Shown here: piece by piece, positions 8,576 to 16,670 of the stretch
How the letters are laid out: every line of letters begins with the position of its first letter
Position numbering within the stretch: position 1 is the first letter of the stretch
Source: RUG14223 sp051881075
GTDB taxonomy: Bacteria > Bacillota > Clostridia > Oscillospirales > Acutalibacteraceae
DNA length: 27,024 nucleotides
Direction of reading: 5' to 3'
Assembly (NCBI GenBank): GCA_051881075.1
Contig: JBJEPE010000002.1
Span: 1 to 27,024, forward strand
Program-made: the position numbers and the translations under genes
Notes under the pieces: model-generated
Told to the model about the DNA's origin: nothing
The model's input: only the letters and a program-made list of their open reading frames with translations
Databases searched by the model: none

Positions 8576-9159
8576 GGCATGAAACGTTAAACAAGGTATC
8601 AAGGCGTTTAAAAAAGAAAGAAGTATTGACTATTCCTAATCTGTTGAGCTTCTTTCGCATTATTTTAATTCCTATAATTGTTTATCTGTACTTGTATAAA
8701 CAAAAATATTTTTTAGCGGTATGTGTTATCATACTTTCCGCCATAACCGATATTGCAGACGGAAAAATTGCGAGAAAATTCAATATGACCTCTGATCTTG
8801 GAAAGCTACTGGATCCTATCGCCGATAAGCTTACACACGGCGCTGTACTCATTTGCCTTACCTCCCGATATACAAAAATAAAATGGCTGGTGGGTATATT
8901 CGCCGTAAAGGAGATTTTAATGTTTGTACTCGGCGGAATTGTCCTGAAATATACAGACACGGTAAACAGCGCAAAATGGTACGGCAAGGCATGTACGGTA
9001 ATTCTGGAATTGTTTATGACGATACTGATACTTTTCAATAATATTCCGGTACAAGTAGTCGATTACATGATAATTATCTGTATAGCCTCAATACTGGTAT
9101 CATTTGCCCTATATATAAATTTCTATGTATCTATCATCAAAAACAACAGAAAAAAATAA
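8572..9159 (+). CDS. pgsA: CDP-diacylglycerol--glycerol-3-phosphate phosphatidyltransferase family
   Basis: A CDP-alcohol phosphotransferase of 195 residues. The full family signature D-x2-D-G-x2-A-R-x8-G-x3-D-x3-D is present: Asp60, Asp63, Gly64, Ala67, Arg68, Gly77, Asp81 and Asp85. Hydrophobic segments follow to the C-terminus, in keeping with an integral membrane enzyme. The usual PgsA entry IPNLLSFFRI is at residues 21-30. The reaction is formation of phosphatidylglycerophosphate from CDP-diacylglycerol and glycerol-3-phosphate, the committed step to phosphatidylglycerol. The ATG overlaps the plsC stop by four bases, indicating translational coupling; a second ATG at 8579 is possible. 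Another alcohol acceptor cannot be excluded. Confidence 0.85.
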   Translation: MRHETLNKVSRRLKKKEVLTIPNLLSFFRIILIPIIVYLYLYKQKYFLAVCVIILSAITDIADGKIARKFNMTSDLGKLLDPIADKLTHGAVLICLTSRYTKIKWLVGIFAVKEILMFVLGGIVLKYTDTVNSAKWYGKACTVILELFMTILILFNNIPVQVVDYMIIICIASILVSFALYINFYVSIIKNNRKK

Positions 9160-9190
9160 ACTAAGCAAATTGCAGAAAGCAGGAAGAAAA

Positions 9191-10069
9191 ATGTATTATC
9201 ACGTTTTATATAACCCATACGCCGGCAACGGACATGGAGAAGAAATAAGTAAGGAGCTTAACGAAAAACTGAAGGAACACTCACTCACTTTTCAGGACAT
9301 GACACAAATCACGGATTATGAAACCTACTTTAACAATATTCCGAGAGAGAATAATATTATTATCTGCGGCGGTGACGGAACTCTTAATCGCTTTATTAAC
9401 GAAGCGGTAAAGTATCTTGACGGTTATCATATATACTATTATGCCGCAGGAAGCGGAAATGATTTTCTACACGATATTGCGGAAAATCAGGAAAAGATGC
9501 CTATCTGCATCGATCAGTACATAAAAAATCTACCGCAGGTAACGGTAAACGGTAATGATTATTTATTCCTTAACGGTATAGGTTATGGAATTGACGGTTA
9601 TTGCTGTGAAGTCGGAGATGAATTGCGCAAAACCTCCACTAAGCCTATAAACTACACTTCGATTGCAATAAAAGGTCTGTTGTTTCACTATAAACCCACA
9701 AATGCCACGATCACTGTTGACGGCAAAACATATAAGTTCAATAAAGTTTGGCTTGCACCTGCCATGAACGGACGTTTCTACGGTGGCGGTATGATGCCGA
9801 CACCGGAGCAAGAACGATTGAATACAGATAAAACCTTATCTGTAATGGTTATGTACGGTAGCGGTAAATTAAAGACTTTATCAATATTTCCATCTATATT
9901 TAAGGGAGAGCATATCAAGCATTCTGACTGCGTTAAGGTTTTAAGCGGTCATAATATTACCGTAGAATTTGATCGTCCCACTGCCTTGCAAATCGACGGT
10001 GAGACTATTTTAGGCGTAACGCAATATCAGGCTTGCGCTTATCAGCAATCGCACGTATCTGTCAAATAA
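9191..10069 (+). CDS. Diacylglycerol kinase family lipid kinase (YegS/DgkB-like)
   Basis: A soluble or membrane-associated lipid kinase of about 292 residues. It starts with MYYHVLYNPYAGNGHG, the usual opening strand and glycine loop of the DAGK catalytic domain. The nucleotide motif GGDGT is at residues 60-64, and AAGSGNDFLHDI follows near residue 86. The C-terminal half carries the family strands (NGRFYGGGMMPTPE and LQIDGE). The frame is open upstream to an ATG at 9125 inside pgsA, but the ATG at 9191 with AGGAAG just before it gives the family-typical N-terminus. It closes the plsC-pgsA operon and probably phosphorylates diacylglycerol back to phosphatidic acid, though sphingosine-like or other lipid substrates are not excluded. 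Confidence 0.82.
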   Translation: MYYHVLYNPYAGNGHGEEISKELNEKLKEHSLTFQDMTQITDYETYFNNIPRENNIIICGGDGTLNRFINEAVKYLDGYHIYYYAAGSGNDFLHDIAENQEKMPICIDQYIKNLPQVTVNGNDYLFLNGIGYGIDGYCCEVGDELRKTSTKPINYTSIAIKGLLFHYKPTNATITVDGKTYKFNKVWLAPAMNGRFYGGGMMPTPEQERLNTDKTLSVMVMYGSGKLKTLSIFPSIFKGEHIKHSDCVKVLSGHNITVEFDRPTALQIDGETILGVTQYQACAYQQSHVSVK

Positions 10070-10148
10070 ATGTAAATATATTTTCACTTACTATTTATAT
10101 ACAGTCCTAATTTTTACAGATTAATTATTCATATATCATTCTTCTTTA

Positions 10149-10199
10149 AAAAAGACCCCCGATTTTATGCCTTTCGGTATAAAGTCGGGAGTCTTTTTT
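10149..10199. terminator. Bidirectional terminator between the lipid operon and the lipoprotein gene
   Basis: AAAAAGACCCCCGATTTTAT pairs with ATAAAGTCGGGAGTCTTTTT (minor mismatches) around a GCCTTTCGGT centre. A-tract and T-tract flanks make it functional on both strands, ending the lipid operon (+) and the purine operon with its lipoprotein gene (-). Confidence 0.88.
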
Positions 10200-10218
10200 A
10201 TTTAGTTAATCTCAAAAA

Positions 10219-10668
10219 TCAACCTGCTGCAATGTAGTATGTTCCGTTGCCCTCAAAATCTGTGCCTTCGTATTGACCTGTGACTATAATACAGCTTACT
10301 CCATCGTCGTCCTTTGTAACATCAAGATATACGATATCTGTTTCACTTACTTCTATCTTCATTACACCGTCTTCTGATATATCGCCGCAATTCTCTAAAT
10401 GCAAGAGCGAGTTACCGGTTTCCTGGTCTATAAATTCAACTGTATAATACGGCATAACATCATCATACTTGCCCTCTAAGGTAAGTAATCTATTGTTATC
10501 TTTTTCTAAGTAATCTCCGTCAGCATAGCTCCAGTCAATAACGTTCGTATTAATAGTATCAGTAGGCTCTTCATCGAGCGAAGGGGATTCTTCTGAACCA
10601 CTGCATCCGCATAAAGATGTAAGTAAAACCAACATTGCAAGTAAAATAGAAAATATACGTTTTGTCAT
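10219..10668 (-). CDS. Small lipoprotein of unknown function
   Basis: A 149-residue protein with Lys3-Arg4, a hydrophobic core at residues 5-19 and a lipobox LCGC with Cys22 as the expected lipidated residue. A short acidic, Ser/Glu/Asp-rich linker follows. The mature part (about residues 45-149) looks like a compact beta-rich domain ending GTYYIAAG; no family was recognised. GAAAGGA sits about 9 bases before the ATG. It lies 44 bases downstream of hydA on the same strand, with no clear terminator or strong promoter between, so it may be the last gene of the purine operon. A substrate-binding or envelope role would be a guess. Confidence 0.8.
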   Translation of the reverse strand: MTKRIFSILLAMLVLLTSLCGCSGSEESPSLDEEPTDTINTNVIDWSYADGDYLEKDNNRLLTLEGKYDDVMPYYTVEFIDQETGNSLLHLENCGDISEDGVMKIEVSETDIVYLDVTKDDDGVSCIIVTGQYEGTDFEGNGTYYIAAG

Positions 10669-10712
10669 TTTGCAAATTCCTTTCTGATATCGAAAAACAG
10701 TATTTTTTATGA

Positions 10713-12116
10713 TTAAAAGTATATACTCTTATCTCTAAAGATGTATTTTCCGAATTTTTCTTTAACAATTTCGCTGTTCTCGACTATTTTTTCGCCACGT
10801 AAATAAACATCAATGGCCTTTCCGCATACTTCAAGTCCCTCATAAGGAGTATAGTCGCAATTATGATGTTGATTTTTACTGCTGATAGTCCATTTTTCAT
10901 CAGGTGACCAAACAACTATGTCTGCATCTGAGCCAACCGCTATAACGCCCTTGCGTGGATACATTCCGAAAAGCTTTGCAGGATTTTCAGCAAGTGTTTT
11001 GCACATTTGCTCTATGGTTATGCGTCCACCCTTAACGCCGTAGCTGTATATAATAACCGGTCTATGTTCAACACCGGGTATTCCGTTGGGTATTTTATTA
11101 AAGGCTTCTCTACCTATTTCTTTATCGCCCTTATAGTTAAAGCTACAGTGGTCGGTCGATATGGTAGTTATATTATTATCGGCTATTGCCTGCCACAGAC
11201 ATTCGTTATCACTCTTTTTTCTAAGCGGAGGCGACATTACAAACTTTGCACCGGCAAACGGATCTTCGTCAGGAGCTTGATCACCTGCAACACCTGTTTC
11301 ATAAGAAGAATCATCCATAACAAGGTATTGCGGACAGGTTTCCACATAAAGCTTCTGTCCCCTCGCCTGTGCCGAAAGCACCTCTTTGTAACCCTCTTCA
11401 GAGCTTAAATGCACTATGTTTACAGGCACATCGACAACCTGAGCAATCGCAAGGTATCTTTTGACTGCCTCAGCCTCTACTATAGGAGGACGGGAAATGG
11501 GATGATATTTAGGTTCAAGCAAACCCTTTGCTACAGTATCCTTAACCATTTCATTTACTAAATCACCGTTTTCACAGTGGACGCCAACTATAGCATGAAG
11601 CTCCTTGACACGCTTAAGTATCTGATACATTTCAGCATCTGTAACACGCAGGTTATCATATGCCATATATAGCTTATACGATGTTATACCTGCCGCAGTC
11701 ATGTCGTCCATTTCTTTAGAAACAGACTCATTCCACTCAGAGATAGACATATGAAAGCCATAGTCGCAGGAGGTTTTACCGTCCGCTTTTTTGTGCCAAT
11801 TTTCAAGTGCCTGTGCAAGAGTTTCGCCTTTGTTCTGTGTGCCGAAATCTACTATTGTAGTTGTGCCGCCTATTATAGCCGCCTTACTGCCTGTAGCAAA
11901 GTCATCGGCAGTAAGCGTGGCACTTTCAAGGTCAAAGTGTGTGTGAGTATCTATAAAGCCCGGAAATAACAGCTTACCGCTTACATCTACTACCTTACGG
12001 CCTTCTGTCGGGATGCCCGGACCAATTTCAGAAATTTTCTCACCTGAAATAAGTACATCCGCCTCATAGCATCCCTGTGAGCTTACTACAGTACCACCCT
12101 TTAACAATATTTCCAT
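10713..12116 (-). CDS. hydA: Dihydropyrimidinase/hydantoinase family amidohydrolase
   Basis: A cyclic amide hydrolase of 467 residues, the usual length for D-hydantoinase/dihydropyrimidinase. The binuclear metal site is complete: His58 and His60 (DTHTHFD), Lys148 to be carboxylated (SYKLYMAY), His180 (VGVHCEN), His236 (NIVHLSS) and Asp322 (STDHCSF). It opens a hydantoin, dihydropyrimidine or related five- or six-membered cyclic ureide. In the E. coli region the equivalent is hyuA (ygeZ), and a hydantoinase belongs to the purine/urate clusters of gut anaerobes, so a reduced purine-derived ring is the likely substrate here (inference). GGAGA lies 7 bases before ATG. It follows ygfK with a 65-bp AT-rich gap. 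Confidence 0.9.
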   Translation of the reverse strand: MEILLKGGTVVSSQGCYEADVLISGEKISEIGPGIPTEGRKVVDVSGKLLFPGFIDTHTHFDLESATLTADDFATGSKAAIIGGTTTIVDFGTQNKGETLAQALENWHKKADGKTSCDYGFHMSISEWNESVSKEMDDMTAAGITSYKLYMAYDNLRVTDAEMYQILKRVKELHAIVGVHCENGDLVNEMVKDTVAKGLLEPKYHPISRPPIVEAEAVKRYLAIAQVVDVPVNIVHLSSEEGYKEVLSAQARGQKLYVETCPQYLVMDDSSYETGVAGDQAPDEDPFAGAKFVMSPPLRKKSDNECLWQAIADNNITTISTDHCSFNYKGDKEIGREAFNKIPNGIPGVEHRPVIIYSYGVKGGRITIEQMCKTLAENPAKLFGMYPRKGVIAVGSDADIVVWSPDEKWTISSKNQHHNCDYTPYEGLEVCGKAIDVYLRGEKIVENSEIVKEKFGKYIFRDKSIYF

Positions 12117-12181
12117 TTGCCCATCTCCTATATCAATAGATATTATAATTTATTGTTAAAAGAATATTATATCTATAATAA

Positions 12182-15142
12182 TTAAAGCATATAGCTATAG
12201 TTATCAACTATTGCTTTAATAATAGCTTTTATGCCCTCAGGAAGATTACTTTCTTCTCCTATAGCATAGGTTACTATCTCACCGTCAAGTCTAACCTTGA
12301 AGAGATTTTCATCAATTCTTGCAAAGCCTGCATTCTTGCTATTTAGCAAGGTAGCCTCACTGCTGAACAGAGTAAACTTGTCAAGATACGGTGCCCCACC
12401 GTAAGGACAAAAGCTCTTACAGTTACCGCACTCATTACACATATCGTCAATATGTACTATCTGTGGTATCTTGCTGTACTCTGTGATTATTGCGGCGTTT
12501 GCTCTGTTAGGACAAACATCTACGCAACATTCGCAGATAGTGGAACATTCAAGGCATCTGTCACATTCATGATTACAGCCTGAGTGTACAAGGATACCTT
12601 TCTTAGAATATGCACGTTCCTCATTCTTATCAAGTGCCACATCACTTGTACAGCTCTTAGATATAATCATATCTACCGCAAGCTTTGCATCTCTGATAGC
12701 CTCTACTATAGTGGCAGGCCCATTTACACAGTCGCCTGCGATATATACGTTATCAAGATTTGTTTTTACGCTTCCGTTTAAATCTATACCGTTCTCTGCA
12801 AAGTAGCTTTCTTCTATTCTGTCGCCAATAGCGGCAATAATTCTGTCAGCGTCTATAGTAACGGTTTCGTCTGTCTTAACAGGTATGCGTCTGCCCTTTG
12901 CGTCATAATCTCCAAGCCTCATCTTACGGCAGATAAGCTTATCACCTTCAAGCTTTTCTGGCACGGCAAGCTCTAAAAGCTCTACGCCGTCCTCTAATGC
13001 TTCAATAAGCTCATCCTCCTGAGCGGCAATATACCTCTTGGTTCTTCTGTAAACCAAAGTTACCTTTTCACAGCCGTCAATACGCTTAGCGGCTCTGGCT
13101 ACATCCATAGCGGTATTACCGCCGCCGATAACGGCGAAGCTTCTGCCTGTACCTGCTGTACCGTTGTTGCACTTTTCAAGAAATTCAACGGCATTCTCAA
13201 CGTCTGCACCCTCTACATCAGCATAGGTATGCTTCTGTGCGCCTACGGCTACTATTACATTTTTATAGCCCTGAGCCTTAAGCTCTGCTACTGACTTAAC
13301 CTCAACGCCTGTTTTAAACTCTGCGCCCATAGCCTCGGCAAGTGCAACGTCCTTATCTATTGCTTCTTTTGAAATTCTGAATCTTGGAATAACGTACTTA
13401 ACGGTACCGCCAAGCTCTGCTCGCTTCTCAAATACTGTTACGGCTACTCCGCTTCTTGCCAAGAAGTATGCCGCCGCAATACCGGCAGGGCCACCGCCGA
13501 TAATAGCGGTTTTATTTGTTTCATCAAGAGGCTTTGCGTTTGCTTTTACCTCAGCAAGAATTGTATCGTAAGCCTTTTCTGCACATTCAAGCTTTACACA
13601 GCGAATGTTTACAGGCTCTTCGTAGAAGTTTCTTGTACATTTACCCATACAGAAATGACTGCATATAGTACCGGTCATAAACGGTAACGGGTTTTTATCC
13701 GTAATTACTCTTAATGCTTCGTCATACTTACCGCTGCCTGCAAGCTGCATATATGCGGTTATATCCTGATTTATAGGACAGCCCTGCTCACACGGGGCTA
13801 CAAAGCAATCAAGCATAGGCAACGGCTTATTCAGCTTACGGCTTTCAATAGCCTTAATAGCTTTCTTATGATGCGGGTCGTTAAGTGCCTTTGCCTTAGC
13901 CGCAGAAACCTTATCTATATCTACACCGTTAAACTCAAATGACTTTCCGTTTTCAGCATTCTCCAGCTTCTTAGCTATCTGTACCATTCTGGCATATCCG
14001 CCCGGCTTAAGCACGGTAGTGGCAAGTGTTACAGGCCATATGCCTGCGCCGATAAGCTCGTCAATATTAAATATATCTGCACCGCCAGAGAATGAAATTT
14101 TCAGCTTGCCGTCAAAACTCTTTGAAAGCTTCTCTGCAAGTGAAAGTGAAAGCGGATACAATGACTTACCCGACATATACATTTCTTCACCGGGAAGCTC
14201 TTTACAGGCTATAGTAACAGGGAATGTATTGGTAAGCTTAACGCCAAAGCTTAAACCGTTGCTTTCTGCAAGGGCAATAAGCCTTTCAATCATAGGTACT
14301 GCATCGCTGTACTGTAAATCATCCTTAAAGTGGAAATCATCAAATACTATGTAATCATAGCCCATATCGTCAAGCGTCTTTCTTGCATATTCATAGCCTA
14401 ACAAGGTAGGATTGCACTTAACGAATGTATTTATCTTCTTTTGTGTTATAAGATAAGAGGCTATTCGCTCTATCTCCTGCGGAGGGCAGCCGTGCAATGT
14501 AGAAAGCGTTACCGAGCGGCAAACCCTTGGGCTTATGCTCTCGATATACTCCTTATCTACATTTTCAAATTTATCAAGATTATCAAGGGCGTACTGCTTA
14601 CAATATGACCAAATCTCAGTATTCTCAGCGTTTTTAAGTCCCTCGATAAAGTTATCTATCTTCTCTGACTGAATACCCTTAAGATCATATCCAACGCTCA
14701 TGTTGAAAATGAAACCGTCAGGTGAGCCAAGCGAATATTCCTTTGATAAAAGCTTAAGTGCGTACCAAGCCTTGATATACTCCTCCATAGCCTGAGGTAC
14801 TCTCAGCTCTGTAGACCACTCAACATTGTAGCACTCATCATCAGCCAAGATACATGGCTTTGCAACGGGTAAATCTTCACCGTCAAGGGTTTGTACGGTT
14901 TTAAGCTCAAAAAATCTGCTGCCTGCAAAGTAAGCCGCAATTATATTCTGTGCAAGCTGTGTATGCGGGCCTGCCGCAGGACCGAATGCGGTTTCCATTG
15001 TTTCACCGAAAATTGAATAGCGGCTGTCGCTTTTCTTATAAAATGTTTTAGCAACGCCGAACACCGTACCGCAGCGTTTATACTCGGTCATTGCATAATC
15101 CATAAGCTTCTCAAAAGCTATGGGTATCATTCTGTCGCTCAT
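12182..15142 (-). CDS. ygfK: YgfK-type flavo/iron-sulfur oxidoreductase
   Basis: A 986-residue protein matching the YgfK family, often labelled 'putative selenate reductase' although purine clusters suggest a purine-derived substrate. Domain order: an N-terminal dihydroorotate-dehydrogenase-like barrel (about 1-420); a cysteine cluster of the glutamate-synthase small-subunit type (CEQGCPIN and CSHFCMGKCTRNF, about 445-520); an FAD motif IGGGPAGIAAAYF near 545; an NAD(P)H motif IGGGNTAMDVARAAK near 673; then a C-terminal cysteine-rich ferredoxin region (about 856-915), including the classical CNECGNCKSFCP. This predicts electron flow from NAD(P)H via FAD and Fe-S to a second active site. GGAAG lies 8 bases before ATG. 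It sits between ssnA and hydA, as expected for the family. It is slightly shorter than the E. coli protein (about 1030). Confidence 0.92.
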   Translation of the reverse strand: MSDRMIPIAFEKLMDYAMTEYKRCGTVFGVAKTFYKKSDSRYSIFGETMETAFGPAAGPHTQLAQNIIAAYFAGSRFFELKTVQTLDGEDLPVAKPCILADDECYNVEWSTELRVPQAMEEYIKAWYALKLLSKEYSLGSPDGFIFNMSVGYDLKGIQSEKIDNFIEGLKNAENTEIWSYCKQYALDNLDKFENVDKEYIESISPRVCRSVTLSTLHGCPPQEIERIASYLITQKKINTFVKCNPTLLGYEYARKTLDDMGYDYIVFDDFHFKDDLQYSDAVPMIERLIALAESNGLSFGVKLTNTFPVTIACKELPGEEMYMSGKSLYPLSLSLAEKLSKSFDGKLKISFSGGADIFNIDELIGAGIWPVTLATTVLKPGGYARMVQIAKKLENAENGKSFEFNGVDIDKVSAAKAKALNDPHHKKAIKAIESRKLNKPLPMLDCFVAPCEQGCPINQDITAYMQLAGSGKYDEALRVITDKNPLPFMTGTICSHFCMGKCTRNFYEEPVNIRCVKLECAEKAYDTILAEVKANAKPLDETNKTAIIGGGPAGIAAAYFLARSGVAVTVFEKRAELGGTVKYVIPRFRISKEAIDKDVALAEAMGAEFKTGVEVKSVAELKAQGYKNVIVAVGAQKHTYADVEGADVENAVEFLEKCNNGTAGTGRSFAVIGGGNTAMDVARAAKRIDGCEKVTLVYRRTKRYIAAQEDELIEALEDGVELLELAVPEKLEGDKLICRKMRLGDYDAKGRRIPVKTDETVTIDADRIIAAIGDRIEESYFAENGIDLNGSVKTNLDNVYIAGDCVNGPATIVEAIRDAKLAVDMIISKSCTSDVALDKNEERAYSKKGILVHSGCNHECDRCLECSTICECCVDVCPNRANAAIITEYSKIPQIVHIDDMCNECGNCKSFCPYGGAPYLDKFTLFSSEATLLNSKNAGFARIDENLFKVRLDGEIVTYAIGEESNLPEGIKAIIKAIVDNYSYML

Positions 15143-15165
15143 GCTGTCACTTCCTTATATTAAAA

Positions 15166-16497
15166 TTAAGCGTTTATCTTATCCCAAAGCAACTGTGACT
15201 GTTCTCTGCAATCAGCCATTGCTTTCTGCTCATCTATACCCAAAAGTACTCTGTCACGCATAACAAACTTACCGTTTATCATGGTTGAGCTTACACTTCT
15301 GCCGTTCATACCAAATAATATATGACCGTTGATATTTGTTTCATTCATCGGGGTAAGCGGATCATAGTCAACTATAATAACGTCAGCCGCCGCACCCTCT
15401 TTGAGTACACCCAAAGGTGTTTTAAAATAACGGTTAGCTATCTTTGCGTTGCCGTCAAACAGCATTTGAGGTACCTCTCCCCATGCAACTGCCGGGTCAC
15501 AAAGATTGTGCTTATGAAGAATGTTTGCAACCTTCATAGATTCAAACATATCGTTTGTATATCCGTCCGTGCCAAGTCCCGTAAGTACACCGTGCTTCAT
15601 TATTTCAAGGGTCGGGGGACAGCCTATGGCATTACCCATGTTGGACTCAGGGTTATGCACAACCATAGTATCTGTTGCCTTGAGTAAATCCATCTCTGCA
15701 CTGTTTACATAAACGCAGTGTACCGTAATCGTCTTTTCACCGAGTATGCCCATATCCATAAGGCGGTAAACTATCCTCTTGCCATGGTCACGCAGGCACA
15801 TATGCAGGTCATCTATACCCTCTGCTACATGGATATGATATCCTACTCCCTCGGGAGTATTCTCAGCGCAAAGCTCCAATGTTTTATCTGATAATGTGAA
15901 TGAAGCGTGCAAACCCATCATTGCTTTCTGCATATCGGAATCATCCGTACTGCACTTCTTTATGAAATCAGCGTTTTCTTTAACCGCCGCCCTCATCTTA
16001 TCTTCACCGTCTCTGTCAGATACCTCATAGCAAAGACAGGTTCTAACACCAAGCTCTTCTGCGGCTCTTGAAATCTCAAACAAGCTGCCCTCTATCTCGC
16101 CAAAGCTGGCATGATGATCAAATACGGTAGTTACACCGCTCTTTATACAATCTATATATGTAGCAACCGCACTGTAGTACGTTTGCTTATTATTCAACTT
16201 TCTGTCAAGTGTCCACCACATTCCGTCAAGTACATCCAAAAATCCCTTAGGATTATATCCCTTTACGGATAAGCCTCTTGCCATTGCACTGTAAATGTGG
16301 TTGTGCGTATTGATAAGTCCCGGCATTATCACGCCGCCCTTTGCGTCTACAAATTCAGCATCGGGGTATGCGGCACGCATAGACTCGGTAGTACCTACAT
16401 CTTTAATAAGCTTGCCGTCAATACAAACAGCACCGTTCTCAATAAACGGATTATCGCTGTTACGAGTTATAAGTCGTCCGTTTCCGATAATTATCAT
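15166..16497 (-). CDS. ssnA: SsnA-family aminohydrolase
   Basis: A 443-residue metal-dependent hydrolase of the SsnA/chlorohydrolase/guanine-deaminase group. Visible ligands: His65 and His67 (INTHNHIYS), His223 with Glu226 (HIHVAEG), His260 (VHCVYVN) and Asp311 (GLGTDGYTND), a mononuclear deaminase-type set. The segment HNPESNMGNAIG is conserved in this group. The enzyme is expected to deaminate or hydrolyse a heterocycle, probably a purine intermediate, because it lies 23 bases upstream of ygfK, the partner it accompanies in other genomes. A strong GGAGG lies 7 bases before ATG. Its 173-base leader holds several potential hairpins, which suggests some independent control inside the operon. 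Confidence 0.92.
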   Translation of the reverse strand: MIIIGNGRLITRNSDNPFIENGAVCIDGKLIKDVGTTESMRAAYPDAEFVDAKGGVIMPGLINTHNHIYSAMARGLSVKGYNPKGFLDVLDGMWWTLDRKLNNKQTYYSAVATYIDCIKSGVTTVFDHHASFGEIEGSLFEISRAAEELGVRTCLCYEVSDRDGEDKMRAAVKENADFIKKCSTDDSDMQKAMMGLHASFTLSDKTLELCAENTPEGVGYHIHVAEGIDDLHMCLRDHGKRIVYRLMDMGILGEKTITVHCVYVNSAEMDLLKATDTMVVHNPESNMGNAIGCPPTLEIMKHGVLTGLGTDGYTNDMFESMKVANILHKHNLCDPAVAWGEVPQMLFDGNAKIANRYFKTPLGVLKEGAAADVIIVDYDPLTPMNETNINGHILFGMNGRSVSSTMINGKFVMRDRVLLGIDEQKAMADCREQSQLLWDKINA

Positions 16498-16530
16498 TTC
16501 TGTTTCCTCCTTATATTAAGGCATAACCGC

Positions 16531-16553
16531 ACAAAGCCACAAAATGGCTCTGT
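16531..16553 (-). promoter_or_regulatory. Hairpin close to the ssnA ribosome binding site
   Basis: On the transcript strand ACAGAGCCA pairs with TGGCTTTGT (9 pairs, one wobble) around a 5-base loop. It lies about 20 bases before the GGAGG of ssnA. No T-tract follows, so it is not a terminator; it may affect mRNA stability or ribosome loading. Confidence 0.4.
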
Positions 16554-16567
16554 ACGGATCTACCTAA

Positions 16568-16630
16568 GAGTTGCCCTGCGGTAAAGACAGGCTCTGCCGC
16601 AAGGCTTATATTATGCCTAAAATACAACTC
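16568..16630 (-). promoter_or_regulatory. Candidate structured leader RNA before ssnA
   Basis: A closing helix GAGTTG/CAACTC (bases 16625-16630 with 16568-16573) encloses two hairpins. One has stem AGGC/GCCT (16602-16618). The other has TGCGG/CCGCA (16577-16601), with a further AGA/TCT inside it. This three-helix arrangement is seen only by eye and matches no riboswitch class I know; there is no purine-riboswitch core. It could be a regulatory element, a processing site or chance. Confidence 0.3.
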
Positions 16631-16648
16631 TGTATAAAGGCTTTTAAA

Positions 16649-16662
16649 GCAGTCAAAACTGC
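16649..16662 (-). terminator. Short hairpin after the threonine-synthase-like gene
   Basis: On the minus strand GCAGT-TTTG-ACTGC is followed by TTTAAAAG. A five-pair stem with a three-T tail is weak, so it is more likely a partial attenuator or 3'-end hairpin within the operon than a full terminator. Confidence 0.3.
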
Positions 16663-16670
16663 CAATAAAA

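Noticed and set aside
9125..9190. Upstream start of the lipid kinase at 9125 inside pgsA
   Set aside because: The extra 22 residues are Lys/Ser-rich and not family-like. ATG 9191 starts exactly at the expected first strand and has AGGAAG before it.
12117..12181. AT-rich inverted repeats between ygfK and hydA as a terminator
   Set aside because: The arms (TAGATAT/ATATCTA) are almost pure A/T and imperfect, with no T-tract; random in such composition. hydA probably reads through from ygfK.
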